Below, in pieces: positions 1 to 9,000 of a stretch of 41,372 nucleotides of DNA (position 1 is its first letter; every line of letters starts with the position of its first letter). The notes under the pieces are model-generated. The model was given only the letters and a program-made list of their open reading frames with translations. It ran no database searches and was not told where the DNA came from. Origin of the DNA: Candidatus Omnitrophota bacterium (GTDB lineage Bacteria > Omnitrophota > Gorgyraeia > Zapsychrales > Fredricksoniimonadaceae); the NCBI GenBank assembly GCA_903944345.1, contig CAJARJ010000021.1, positions 69,528 to 110,899 of the forward strand, given 5' to 3'. The position numbers were made by a program, and so were the translations under genes.

Positions 1-315
1 CGGATCAGTTTCTGGTATGGGGCGCGATCCCGCAAGGAACTGTTTTATGATGAAGAGTTCCGCAGGTTGGCCTGCGAATTTTCTAATTTCCGTTATGAAA
101 CGGCTTTGTCGGCTCCTTTGGCGGAGGATAATTGGACGGGGGCGAGCGGATTGATTCACCAGGTGGTGTATGACCGGTATTTGCAATCTCATGCCGAGCC
201 GGAGGCATGCGAGTATTACTTGTGCGGGCCGACGGCCATGATCGATGCGGTCATGGCCATGCTGGACGGCCTGGGTGTTGCTTCAGAGATGATTTCTTGC
301 GATAAGTTTGGTTAA
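1..315 (+). CDS. nqrF: Na+-translocating NADH:quinone reductase subunit F, C-terminal part
   Basis: This is the 3' end of a gene that starts before the window; frame 1 is open from base 1 to TAA at 313-315 (104 codons). The visible segment matches the C-terminal NADH-binding lobe of NqrF: it opens with ISFWYGARS, continues with PLAEDNWTGASGLIHQV, and ends with the nucleotide-binding EYYLCGPTAMIDAV and a terminal SCDKFG, the usual ending of the family. NqrF is the NADH-oxidising subunit of the membrane Na+-NQR complex. It carries FAD and a 2Fe-2S centre, both upstream of what is seen here. The next gene, nqrM, starts 4 bases after the stop, as in many nqr operons. The identification is secure; completeness of the protein cannot be judged. 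Confidence 0.93.
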   Translation, partial: RISFWYGARSRKELFYDEEFRRLACEFSNFRYETALSAPLAEDNWTGASGLIHQVVYDRYLQSHAEPEACEYYLCGPTAMIDAVMAMLDGLGVASEMISCDKFG

Positions 316-319
316 TGCT

Positions 320-514
320 ATGCTTATAGTCTTGGTGTTTTGTGTTCTGGCCATGTGTGTCCTTGCAATGTCCGCGGGCATTCTGGCCGGAGGCAGGCCT
401 TTGCGCAAAAGGTGCGCCGAGCGGCCGGATCAGGAATGTGTTTGCGGACAGGAACAATGCGCCCAAGTGCGGCAGCGCTCCGGGCAGGATGTGGATGAGA
501 AGGAAACAAGATGA
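320..514 (+). CDS. nqrM: NqrM-like Na+-NQR maturation protein (DUF539-like)
   Basis: A small protein of 64 residues with one N-terminal membrane helix (MLIVLVFCVLAMCVLAMSAGIL) followed by GGRPLRKRC and a Cys-containing tail with CVCGQEQC. This is the layout of NqrM, which supplies iron to the Cys cage between NqrD and NqrE during assembly of the Na+-NQR complex. The family has a similar length, a GR-(K/R)P motif after the helix, and paired cysteines in the tail. I chose ATG at 320; an in-frame TTG at 308 would overlap nqrF. The stop codon overlaps the next gene's start (ATGA at 511-514), so the GAF-ANTAR gene is probably translationally coupled to the nqr operon. Position directly after nqrF strongly supports the call. 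Confidence 0.82.
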   Translation: MLIVLVFCVLAMCVLAMSAGILAGGRPLRKRCAERPDQECVCGQEQCAQVRQRSGQDVDEKETR

Positions 515-1737
515 CTAAAAAGACATTAAAACAGCTTTCACCTGAAGATGAATTGGAAGTTTTGCGTAAAGTGATGGATATTACCACAGCGGAAGTTGAG
601 CTGGATGGGGTTTTGTCTGAAATTATCCGCACCATGTCAGATATGGTGGCCTGCGACTCGGTCATGATTTATCTTCTTGACGATGCGCACCGCAACCTGG
701 TTTTGCGGGCATCCAAAACGCCCCATCAGAAGGAGTTGGGTCAGTTGACACTCAAGATCGGAGAAGGTCTTACCGGCTGGGCGGCAAAAAATGCTAAAAC
801 CCTGGCGATCAGGGAGGAGGCTTACAAGGATCCGCGTTTTCGTGCATTTGATATTCTGCCCGAGGATCGCTACGAGGCTTTTCTGGCTTTGCCGGTGGTC
901 TTCAAGGGTAAGCCGATAGGGGTTATCAATTTGCAGCACAAGAAGCCGCACGAATATTCTTCCAATGTGATTGGTCTCCTGGAAATGATTGCCCGCCAGC
1001 TGGGAGGGGTTATCGAGCATGCCCGGCTGTTTTCTGAAACTAGGAACAAAGCTTTGCAGTTTGATAGTCTGGTTAAAGTGAGCCAAAGCATTACTTCCGA
1101 GAAATATCTGGATGAAATTCTCAGTCTTATTGTTGTGGTTACTGCGGAGATGCTGAATTCCAAGATTTGTTCAGTTATGCTTCTGGATCCCAAGGGGCTT
1201 GAGCTTGTTATCCGGGCCACCCAGAGCCTGTCGGAAGAATATCGTCGAAAGCCGAATCTCAAAGTCGGCTCCAGCCTGATCGGTGAGGCGGTCAGGAACA
1301 AAAAACCGCTTACTGTCGAGAATGTGCAGTCAGAGGAAAGATATTATTATCGCGAACTGGCCATTAAGGAAGGCTTGACCAGCATGATTGCCGTACCTAT
1401 GATTGTGCGCGAGAAAGTGGTCGGGGTGCTCAATGTTTACACCAAAGCGCAACACAGTTTTTCCCGTGCGGAGCAGGATGTTTTGCAAATGGTCGCTAAT
1501 CAGGCGGCGGTTGCGGTAGAGAATACCAAGCTGATGGAAGAGGCTTTCAAGGCCAAGGAAGCGCTGGAAACAAGAAAGCTGGTGGAGCGCGCCAAGGGGG
1601 CACTGATGAGTCTGCATCATCTTTCCGAAGATCAGGCTTACCGTATGATCAATAAAAAGAGTATGGATACCTGCAAGAGCATGAAAGAGATCGCAGAGTC
1701 CATTTTGTTAATGGCTGATTTACAAAAAGGGCTGTAG
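511..1737 (+). CDS. GAF-GAF-ANTAR RNA-binding antiterminator
   Basis: 408 residues. Residues about 20-165 and 185-335 are two GAF domains (for example LTLKIGEGLTGWAAKN and IGVINLQHKKPHEYSS in the first, LKVGSSLIGEAVRNKKPL and VVGVLNVYT in the second). From about residue 351 the C-terminus is an ANTAR domain: ALETRKLVERAKGALM, then SEDQAYRMINKKS and a final helix KEIAESILLMAD. ANTAR domains bind paired RNA hairpins with hexanucleotide loops and prevent transcription termination. GAF domains usually sense small ligands, or redox or gas signals; the ligand here is unknown. The gene overlaps nqrM by 4 bases. Directly downstream lies a leader with two such hairpins and a terminator, in front of glutamine synthetase, which is the obvious target. 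There is no response-regulator receiver domain, so control is probably by direct ligand binding rather than phosphorylation. Confidence 0.9.
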   Translation: MTKKTLKQLSPEDELEVLRKVMDITTAEVELDGVLSEIIRTMSDMVACDSVMIYLLDDAHRNLVLRASKTPHQKELGQLTLKIGEGLTGWAAKNAKTLAIREEAYKDPRFRAFDILPEDRYEAFLALPVVFKGKPIGVINLQHKKPHEYSSNVIGLLEMIARQLGGVIEHARLFSETRNKALQFDSLVKVSQSITSEKYLDEILSLIVVVTAEMLNSKICSVMLLDPKGLELVIRATQSLSEEYRRKPNLKVGSSLIGEAVRNKKPLTVENVQSEERYYYRELAIKEGLTSMIAVPMIVREKVVGVLNVYTKAQHSFSRAEQDVLQMVANQAAVAVENTKLMEEAFKAKEALETRKLVERAKGALMSLHHLSEDQAYRMINKKSMDTCKSMKEIAESILLMADLQKGL

Positions 1738-1770
1738 AATTTTTCCTTTGCGCAGGTGTAAAAAATCATT

Positions 1771-1799
1771 TTGACAAAACAGGCTCGGCTGCTTATAAT
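1771..1799 (+). promoter_or_regulatory. Consensus sigma-70 promoter for the glnN leader
   Basis: TTGACA at 1771-1776 and TATAAT at 1794-1799, separated by exactly 17 bases. Both hexamers match consensus perfectly. Transcription would start near 1806, so the ANTAR-type hairpin begins almost at the 5' end of the RNA. Such a strong constitutive-looking promoter suits control by attenuation rather than by activation. Confidence 0.88.
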
Positions 1800-1809
1800 C
1801 GAAAAAATG

Positions 1810-1857
1810 AGGCGCAATGATGTAGCCTGTTACAAGACCGAGGGCATTGAAGTCCTC
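1810..1857 (+). promoter_or_regulatory. ANTAR-type double-hairpin antiterminator element
   Basis: Hairpin 1 pairs 1810-1815 (AGGCGC) with 1822-1828, with A1824 bulged and a G-U pair, around the hexaloop AATGAT (1816-1821). Hairpin 2 pairs GAGGGC (1840-1845) with GTCCTC (1852-1857) through 6 consecutive base pairs around the hexaloop ATTGAA (1846-1851). Both loops are exactly six nucleotides with A at position 1 and G at position 4, the signature of known ANTAR target RNAs, and the hairpins are 11 nt apart. The 3' arm of hairpin 2 is also the 5' arm of the terminator at 1850-1894, so the two structures exclude each other. Confidence 0.85.
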
Positions 1858-1894
1858 TTTTTGGAAACATTCTTTCCGAAAAGAGGACTTTTTT
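1850..1894 (+). terminator. Intrinsic terminator in the glnN leader (attenuator)
   Basis: Bases 1850-1861 (AAGTCCTCTTTT) pair perfectly with 1879-1890 (AAAAGAGGACTT). The helix continues through T1862-G1878 and GGAAA/TTTCC to a 5-nt loop at 1868-1872, and a T-run reaches 1894. It lies between a consensus promoter and the glnN start, so it must be a conditional terminator. Its 5' arm overlaps hairpin 2 of the ANTAR element; protein binding there would block terminator formation and allow glnN expression. Confidence 0.88.
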
Positions 1895-1936
1895 CTGGAT
1901 ACGGCAGTATTTTTAATTAACCAGGAGGAGTGTATT

Positions 1937-4033
1937 ATGGCAAAGGCAGTCAAGAAAACACAAAGCGCGGTTGAAGCCATGTATGGCGCAAACGTGTTCA
2001 GCCTCAAGGTCATGCAAAAGGTTCTTTCTCCCAAAGCCTATGCATCTCTGAGCAAAACAATTACCAACGGCGGAGCGCTGGATCCGGCGATTGCCGGTGA
2101 AGTGGCAGGCGCCATGAAAGATTGGGCCGTCTCCAAGGGGGCGACGCATTTTTGCCACTGGTTCCAGCCTTTGACCGGGACAACGGCCGAGAAGCACGAT
2201 TCTTTTATTTCTCCTGATGGTCAGGGTGGCGTCGTGATGGAGTTTTCTGCCAAGGAACTTATCCAGGGCGAACCGGATGCCTCTTCTTTTCCTTCAGGTG
2301 GATTGCGTGCCACTTTCGAAGCCCGTGGTTATACTGCCTGGGATCCGACCAGTCCTGCTTTTATTAAAGAAGGCGTGGATGGCGCGACATTGTGTATTCC
2401 TACCGTGTTCTGCGGTTATCATGGCGAGGCTCTGGATAAAAAGACGCCTCTCTTGCGTTCGATCGTGGCTTTGGCCAATCAGATGGAGCGTGCCGGCAAG
2501 TTGTTTGGCCTTAAGCCGGTGACCAAGCCTTACGCGACATTGGGACCGGAGCAGGAGTATTTCCTGATCGATAAATCTTTCTACGAACAGCGCCTAGATC
2601 TGGTGCAAACCGGGCGTACTCTGTTTGGTTCCAAACCGGCCCGGCATCAACAGATGGAAGATCATTATTTTGGAGCGATTCGTCCTCGGGTTCTCGCTTT
2701 TATGGAAGAGCTGGATCAGGCTATGTGGAAGCTGGGGGTTCCAGCCAAAACACGGCACAATGAGGTGGCTCCTGCCCAGTTTGAGATTGCTCCGATTTTC
2801 GAGCGTCTTAATCTTGCCGTGGATCATAATATGATGTGCATGGAAGCCATGAAGCAGATTGCCGACAAGCATGGTCTGGTTTGTTTGCTGCACGAAAAGC
2901 CGTTTGCCGGAGTGAATGGCTCGGGTAAGCATAATAACTGGTCTGTGGTTGGTGTTGATGGAAAAAACTGGCTGCATCCGGGAAATAATCCGCATGAGAA
3001 TGCCAAGTTCCTTTTTACTCTTTGTGCGGTTATCAAAGCGGTGGATGAGTACGCTGGCCTGTTGCGTGCCACGGTGGCCTCTCCCGGCAACGATCATCGT
3101 CTCGGGGCCAACGAAGCTCCTCCGGCGATCATTTCTATCTTTTTGGGCGATCAGCTGACTGACATTGTTGAGCAGCTGGAAAAAGGCGAGACCAAGAGTG
3201 CCAAGTCCGGTGGCACCATCGAAATTGGCGTGGATGTTCTGCCTGTTCTTCCGCGCGATGCTACCGATCGTAATCGCACGTCTCCTTTTGCCTTTACTGG
3301 AAACAAGTTCGAGTTCCGTGCTTTGGGCTCGAACATGAGCACTGCCGGAGCCAACGTGGCGTTAAACACCATTGTGGCCGAAGCCATAGATGAAATGTGT
3401 GCGCAGCTTGAAAGTGACATCAAGGCCAAGAAGGATTTTAACAAATCCTTGCAGGCGCTTTTGCAGTCGATCATCAAGAAGCACAAGCGGGTTATTTTTA
3501 ACGGCGATGGTTATACGCAGGAATGGCACAAGGAAGCAGAGCGTCGCGGCTTGCCGAATGCCAAGACTACCCCGGAAGCGCTGGAAGCTCTCAAGAGCGA
3601 AAAGTCGATCCGGCTTTTTGAAAAGCACAATGTTCTTTCCAAGAAAGAACTGCTCTCGCGTTATGAGATTTATATGCATAATTACCAGAGTGTTCTTGGC
3701 TATGAAACCGAGTGTGCCCGTACAATTGCAGCGACCCAGATTCTGCCCGCAGGTCTGGAGCATCAGGCAGCGTTGGCCGAAACCATCAAGGCAGTTGAAT
3801 CCGTGGGTGGTAAGGCTGCAGCGGCACGTGAGCAGTTGGCCGTGGTTTCCGGCCTGGTGGATGAATTGGCGGTTGGCATTAAGGCGTTGGAAGACGCTTC
3901 GGTTTGTCATTGCACCGACAAAATGAAAGATGCTATGCAGAAAACCCGCGCGGCGGCGGATCAGCTGGAGACTTTGGTTCCGGCAGACCTGTGGCCTTTG
4001 CCGAGCTACGCGGAAATGCTGTTTTTGTATTAA
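1937..4033 (+). CDS. glnN: Glutamine synthetase, type III
   Basis: 698 residues, the usual size of GSIII and far longer than GSI (about 470) or GSII. It makes glutamine from glutamate, ammonia and ATP in the cytoplasm. Recognisable family segments include THFCHWFQPLTGTTAEKHDSF, GLRATFEARGYTAWDPTSP, the metal/glutamate-binding HNEVAPAQFEIAP, the ATP-site GSGKHNNWS, GNDHRLGANEAPPAI and the C-terminal ETECARTIAATQILPAGLE. I start it at ATG 1937, which has a strong AGGAGG just upstream (1922-1929 region). The open frame extends back to 1847, but that part is leader RNA containing the attenuator. Expression is probably set by the ANTAR switch upstream, and transcription ends at the hairpin at 4051-4088. 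Confidence 0.96.
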   Translation: MAKAVKKTQSAVEAMYGANVFSLKVMQKVLSPKAYASLSKTITNGGALDPAIAGEVAGAMKDWAVSKGATHFCHWFQPLTGTTAEKHDSFISPDGQGGVVMEFSAKELIQGEPDASSFPSGGLRATFEARGYTAWDPTSPAFIKEGVDGATLCIPTVFCGYHGEALDKKTPLLRSIVALANQMERAGKLFGLKPVTKPYATLGPEQEYFLIDKSFYEQRLDLVQTGRTLFGSKPARHQQMEDHYFGAIRPRVLAFMEELDQAMWKLGVPAKTRHNEVAPAQFEIAPIFERLNLAVDHNMMCMEAMKQIADKHGLVCLLHEKPFAGVNGSGKHNNWSVVGVDGKNWLHPGNNPHENAKFLFTLCAVIKAVDEYAGLLRATVASPGNDHRLGANEAPPAIISIFLGDQLTDIVEQLEKGETKSAKSGGTIEIGVDVLPVLPRDATDRNRTSPFAFTGNKFEFRALGSNMSTAGANVALNTIVAEAIDEMCAQLESDIKAKKDFNKSLQALLQSIIKKHKRVIFNGDGYTQEWHKEAERRGLPNAKTTPEALEALKSEKSIRLFEKHNVLSKKELLSRYEIYMHNYQSVLGYETECARTIAATQILPAGLEHQAALAETIKAVESVGGKAAAAREQLAVVSGLVDELAVGIKALEDASVCHCTDKMKDAMQKTRAAADQLETLVPADLWPLPSYAEMLFLY

Positions 4034-4050
4034 TCAGGCAGATATTGCCA

Positions 4051-4088
4051 AAAAGGCTCAGGTGCGCTAAAGTGCCTGAGCCTTTTTT
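4051..4088 (+). terminator. Intrinsic terminator after glnN
   Basis: GGCTCAGG (4055-4062) pairs with CCTGAGCC (4075-4082); the stem can extend inward with G-U pairs and outward by A-T pairs, and TTTTTT follows at 4083-4088. It ends the glnN transcript before nadE. Confidence 0.9.
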
Positions 4089-4132
4089 GTTTATGTTCCG
4101 TTTTCGGGCCGCTATTAATTGAGAGGAGAGCC

Positions 4133-5830
4133 ATGGCTTTTCGTCTGGCTTTAGCACAGATCAACGCAACAGTGGGCGACCTTCCGGGTAATCGGGACAA
4201 AATTCTTGAATTTGTTTCGTCTGCGCGTGCGGCTGGGGCTTCTTTGGTCGCGTTTCCGGAGCTGGCCCTGACGGGCTATCCGCCGGAAGATCTTTTGCTT
4301 AAAACCCATTTTGTTGCCGAAAATCTGCGTTTATTGAGGGAGTTGGCTTCTTCAGTTCAGGGCATTACTGCTGTGATCGGATTTGTAGACCGTTCCCGGA
4401 CCGGGGAATTATATAATGCGGCAGCACTTGTGGCCGGGGGGCGGATTTGTGGCGTGTATCACAAGTGTGCTTTGCCTAATTATAGTGTTTTTGATGAAAA
4501 AAGATATTTTGTTCCGGGGGATAGTCCACAGGTTTTTCGGCAGGCTGATACGGTTGCAGCGGTCAACATTTGTGAAGATTTGTGGGTGGATGACGGAATT
4601 TATGTCCGTCAGGCCCGGCAGGGCGCACGGCTGATTGTTAATATTTCCAGTTCTCCTTATGAGGAAGGCAAGCGGGCACAACGGATTGCCCTTCTTCGTC
4701 GCCGGGCGCTTGCGACCGGAGCCGCCTGGGCTTATGTTAATCTGGTAGGGGGGCAGGACGAACTTGTTTTTGACGGAGCCAGTCTGGTTGTTTCCCGTGA
4801 GGGGCGTCTTTTAGCCTGGGGGAGGCAGTTTGAGGAAGACCTGGTTTGTTGCGACGTGGAGCTTTCTTCCGGCACAAAGAAACGAGTTGTCCTTACGTTG
4901 CCTGCGTCCGTTAGCGCTCAATCCGCGCGCTTGCTCTTGGCCAGGCCGGTTGTTTTGAAAGCAGAGGCCGAAATTTACCAGGCGTTGGTGACCGGAACGC
5001 GGGATTATGTGCGCAAGAACGGGTTTCAGAAAGTATTGATTGGTCTTTCCGGAGGCATTGACTCGGCTTTGGTTGCGGCGATTGCCACGGATGCGGTTGG
5101 TAAGGAAAATGTTGTGGCGGTGTCCATGCCGACGCGTTTTAATGCCGGAGCGACTAAGGGTGACGCCCGGCGGCTGGCCAGGGCCCTGGGCATCGAGTTT
5201 AAGGAAATTTCTATCGAACCGCTTTTTAAGGCGTTTCTGGCGGTGCTCGCTCCGCATTTTAAAGGGCACTCATTTGGTTTGGCCGAAGAAAATTTGCAGT
5301 CCCGTATTCGGGGAAACCTTTTGATGGCTTTTTCCAATAAATTCGGCTGGCTGCTGCTGACGACCGGAAACAAGAGTGAGATGGCCACAGGATACTGTAC
5401 TCTATATGGGGACATGTCCGGTGGCTATGCAGTCATAAAAGATATTCTTAAAACACGTGTTTATGCGTTGTGCGAATTTTTTAACACAAAAGAAGGGCGG
5501 GAAGTTATTCCCCGTTCTGTTTTCACCCGGCCCCCTTCTGCGGAATTGCGTCCGGGGCAGACCGATCAGGATTCTTTGCCGCCGTATCCGGTTCTGGATG
5601 CTTTGCTGCAAGATTATGTTGAGGCGCACCGGTCTGCAGATGAGATGGCTCGCAGAAAGCCTGGAGGAGAGTGGACTGCCCGCGTTGTTTCACTGGTGGA
5701 CCGCAGCGAATACAAGCGCCGGCAGTCGCCCCCCGGGATCAAAATCAGTAAATGTGCTTTTGGCAAAGACTGGCGGCTGCCACTGACGAATCATTATCGA
5801 CCGCGGATCGCTTCTGCGAGTGGCAAATAG
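4133..5830 (+). CDS. nadE: Glutamine-dependent NAD+ synthase
   Basis: 565 residues with the two-domain bacterial layout. An N-terminal nitrilase-type glutaminase (about 1-265) has the catalytic triad Glu43 (FPELALTGYPPEDL), Lys111 (YHKCALPNYSVFDE) and Cys147 (VNICEDLW). A C-terminal ATP-pyrophosphatase-type synthetase carries SGGIDS at 306-311 and LLTTGNKSEMATGYCTLYGDM. It converts nicotinic acid adenine dinucleotide to NAD+ using ammonia cut from glutamine and channelled between the domains. The start is ATG 4133, preceded by GAGAGGAGAG. It is probably transcribed alone: the glnN terminator lies upstream and a promoter for gltB follows its stop. It links NAD production to glutamine supply beside glnN. 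Confidence 0.95.
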   Translation: MAFRLALAQINATVGDLPGNRDKILEFVSSARAAGASLVAFPELALTGYPPEDLLLKTHFVAENLRLLRELASSVQGITAVIGFVDRSRTGELYNAAALVAGGRICGVYHKCALPNYSVFDEKRYFVPGDSPQVFRQADTVAAVNICEDLWVDDGIYVRQARQGARLIVNISSSPYEEGKRAQRIALLRRRALATGAAWAYVNLVGGQDELVFDGASLVVSREGRLLAWGRQFEEDLVCCDVELSSGTKKRVVLTLPASVSAQSARLLLARPVVLKAEAEIYQALVTGTRDYVRKNGFQKVLIGLSGGIDSALVAAIATDAVGKENVVAVSMPTRFNAGATKGDARRLARALGIEFKEISIEPLFKAFLAVLAPHFKGHSFGLAEENLQSRIRGNLLMAFSNKFGWLLLTTGNKSEMATGYCTLYGDMSGGYAVIKDILKTRVYALCEFFNTKEGREVIPRSVFTRPPSAELRPGQTDQDSLPPYPVLDALLQDYVEAHRSADEMARRKPGGEWTARVVSLVDRSEYKRRQSPPGIKISKCAFGKDWRLPLTNHYRPRIASASGK

Positions 5831-5857
5831 AGGTTGCCTGGCTCGTCAAGATTTCGG

Positions 5858-5886
5858 TTGATTTTTCTGACCGCCAAAGATAGAAT
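5858..5886 (+). promoter_or_regulatory. Putative sigma-70 promoter for gltBD
   Basis: TTGATT at 5858-5863 and TAGAAT at 5881-5886 with a 17-base spacer, close to consensus, in the gap after nadE. It would give a start near 5893 and a leader of about 140 nt before gltB. Confidence 0.65.
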
Positions 5887-5892
5887 GCAAGA

Positions 5893-6035
5893 CTCTGTCA
5901 GCAATTATGTCCGGGTGCACATTGAGGTGCCGGTTTCATTCTCCGGCGGACGAAGTCCACATCCTGGTGTTTCTTGGTAGAAGAAATCCGGATCAAGCTG
6001 GAATATAACTAATAAGTAATATTGGAGTTCTGAAC
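5893..6035 (+). other. Structured gltB 5' leader of unknown type
   Basis: The stretch holds several possible hairpins: GCAC-ATTGAG-GTGC (5917-5930); GCCGG/CCGGC (5929-5933 with 5943-5947), which excludes the first; GGAC-GAA-GTCC at about 5948-5958; and TTTCTT/AAGAAA near 5970-5986. The first has an ANTAR-like hexaloop (A1, G4), but no second loop of that kind lies upstream and no U-run terminator is visible. I recognise no named riboswitch. No credible reading frame is present. Confidence 0.35.
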
Positions 6036-9000
6036 ATGAGTCTCGGCGGTTTGCCTCCCAAACAAGGTCTGTACGATCCGCAATTTGAACATGATGCCTG
6101 CGGTGTCGGGTTTATTGTCGATATCAAGGGGCACAAGTCACATGAAACTGTCCGCAGCGGGATCAAGATACTGGAGAATTTGACTCATCGCGGGGCTTGC
6201 GGCAGTGATCCTTTGACTGGCGACGGCGCAGGGATCACTATCCAGATGCCTGATGCGTTTTTGCGCAAGACAGCGGCGGCGATCAATATTACGCTTCCTC
6301 CGGAAAGTGATTACGGCTGTGGCATCATTTTTTTGCCAACCAATCTTCAGGAACGGAATTTGGTCGAAGAATGGACCGAGCATTTAATTCGTGAAGAAGG
6401 ACAGCTTTTTCTGGGCTGGAGAGCCGTTCCGCATAATAGTAATAATGTCGGGCCTCTGGCCAGATCCGTTCAACCTGAATTAAAAATGCTGTTTGTAGGC
6501 CGTGGATCAGCAACCCGCGCCCAGGATTTCGACCGCAAGCTGTATGTGATCCGGCAGCGTCTTTCGGGGCGGGTTCGTCTGTCTGCTCTTAATCAGAAAA
6601 GCTTCTTTTATGTTTGCAGCCTTTCTTCGCGTACGCTCGTCTATAAAGGACAGCTGATGGCAGAGCAGGTTGGCACGTTTTTTGAGGATCTTGCTGATGA
6701 GCAGGTGGTGTCCGCGCTTGCTTTGGTGCATTCCCGCTATAGTACGAACACGTTTCCTTCCTGGTCGCTGGCGCATCCTTACCGCATGCTGGCGCATAAT
6801 GGGGAAATCAATACTTTGAGAGGTAACATTAACGGCATGCGGGTTCGGGAGATGCAGTTTGTCTCCGAGGCTTTCGGCCGTGATATTGAGAAGGTTCATC
6901 CTGTCATTGAGCCGGGTGGAAGCGATTCCGCGGCTTTTGATAACGCGCTGGAACTGCTGGTGCTGGCTGGATGGAGTCTGCCCCAGGCGATCATGATGAT
7001 GGTTCCCGAGGCCTGGTTGGGTAACGAGGATATGAGCGCCGAGAAGAAGGCTTTTTATGAATATCATGCCTGCCTGATGGAGCCCTGGGACGGGCCAGCC
7101 TGTGTCTCGTTTACAGACGGGCGTTATATTGGCGCGGTGCTGGATCGTAACGGCTTGCGTCCTTCCCGTTATACCGAGACTAAAGATGGATTGATTATTC
7201 TGGCTTCAGAAACCGGAGTTTTGCCTATTGATCCGGAGCGGGTATCAAGAAAATGGCGTCTGGAGCCGGGCAAGATGTTTCTGGTTGATACGGTCGAAGG
7301 TCGTGTTATCGATGATCAGGAGATCAAGGATTCCTGCGCACGGCAACACCCGTATGCCCAGTGGCTTAAAGACAACATGCTGGATATCAAAGATCTTCCT
7401 GAGCCCAAGAAAGTTCAGGGGCTTAACGAGAAGACTCTTTTGGAACGTCAGAAAATGTTTGGCTATACGCAGGAAGACCTCAATATTGTTCTTAAGCCGA
7501 TGGCCGAGAATGCCGAAGAAGCCACGGGTTCGATGGGAGCGGATAATCCGGTGGCTGTTCTTTCAGAGAAGCCCCAGCTTCTTTACAATTATTTCCAACA
7601 GCTTTTTGCTCAGGTGACCAATCCTCCGATCGACGCTATTCGTGAGGAGATTGTCATGGCCGAAAATGTTTATCTCGGCCCTGAAAAAAATCTTCTGGCG
7701 GCCGGCCCCGGGCATGCCCGGCGCTTACGTCTGGTGCGTCCGGTGATCAGCAATAAAGAGTTGGAGAAGATTGCACATCTGGATGTCAAGGGTCTTAAGT
7801 CGGTGACGATTCCGATGTTGTTTCCGCGGACGGAGGGTGTCGCTGGTCTGGAAAAGGCGTTGGAGGGGGTATGTGTTGCGGCTGACAAGGCTATTGCCGG
7901 TGGGGTTAATGTCATTGTTCTTTCGGATCGGGATGCAGGAGAAAAACAGGTTCCCGTTCCGGCTCTGTTGGCTTGTTCGGGGCTGCATCATCATATGATC
8001 CGTCAGGGCACGCGGACGCAGGTTTCTATTGTTATTGAAACCGGTGAAGCACGGGAGATGCATCATTTTGCCGTGCTGATTGGCTATGGTGCCAATGCTA
8101 TTAATCCGTATCTGGCTCTGGAGACAGTTGAGAGCGAAGTTCGCAAAGGACATTACTCCGGAGTTGATCTGGATGTTGAACATGCCTTGCAGAATTATCT
8201 TAAGGCAACCCGTAAGGGGTTGTTCAAGATCATTTCCAAGATGGGGATATCGACCATTCAGTCCTATTGCGGTGCCCAGATTTTTGAAGCAGTGGGATTG
8301 GGTGAGGCTTTGGTGGAAAAATATTTCACGGCCACTCCCTCGCGCGTGGGAGGGATCGATCTGCCGCTTTTGGCTGAGGAAACTCTGCGCCGTTTTGACC
8401 GGGCTTGGTCTTTGTCGGTTGTGACCGACACTTTGCTGGACGAAGGCGGCTGGTACCACTGGCGCAAAGATGGTGAGTTTCATCAGATCAACCCTGAAAT
8501 CATCGCCACATTGCAACAGGCGGTGCGGATGGGCGATTATAATCTTTTTAAGAAATTTTCTTCGCTGGCAGCCGGAGACGACCGGACTGTGGCCAATATT
8601 CGTGGACTGATGCAGTTCAAAAAAGGAAAATCGATAGATATTTCCGAGGTGGAGCCAGCCAGCGAGATCGTCAGGCGTTTTGCGACTGGCGCCATGAGTT
8701 ACGGATCAATTTCCAAAGAAGCGCATGAAACTCTGGCTTTGGCCATGAACAAGCTGGGCGGTTTTTCCAATACCGGCGAAGGGGGCGAAAACCCCGACCG
8801 GTTCAAGCGCGATTCCGACGGAGGATGGCGGCGCAGCCGTATCAAGCAGGTTGCCCAGGGCCGTTTTGGTGTGAATATCGAATATCTGGTCAACGCTGAT
8901 CAAATGCAGATCAAGATGGCCCAGGGAGCCAAGCCCGGTGAGGGCGGACAGCTTCCCGGACACAAGGTGACCAAAGAAATCGCGTCGACTCGCGGAACCA

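Noticed and set aside
1847-1936. An N-terminal extension of glutamine synthetase from 1847
   Set aside because: The extra codons lie in the attenuator hairpins and terminator, and a strong ribosome site sits directly before ATG 1937, giving the standard GSIII length.
5911-5960. A glutamine riboswitch (glnA or downstream-peptide type) before gltB
   Set aside because: GGACGAAGT loosely resembles part of the glnA motif, but the conserved CGUUCA and GGAAGUAGG elements are absent, so I do not call it.
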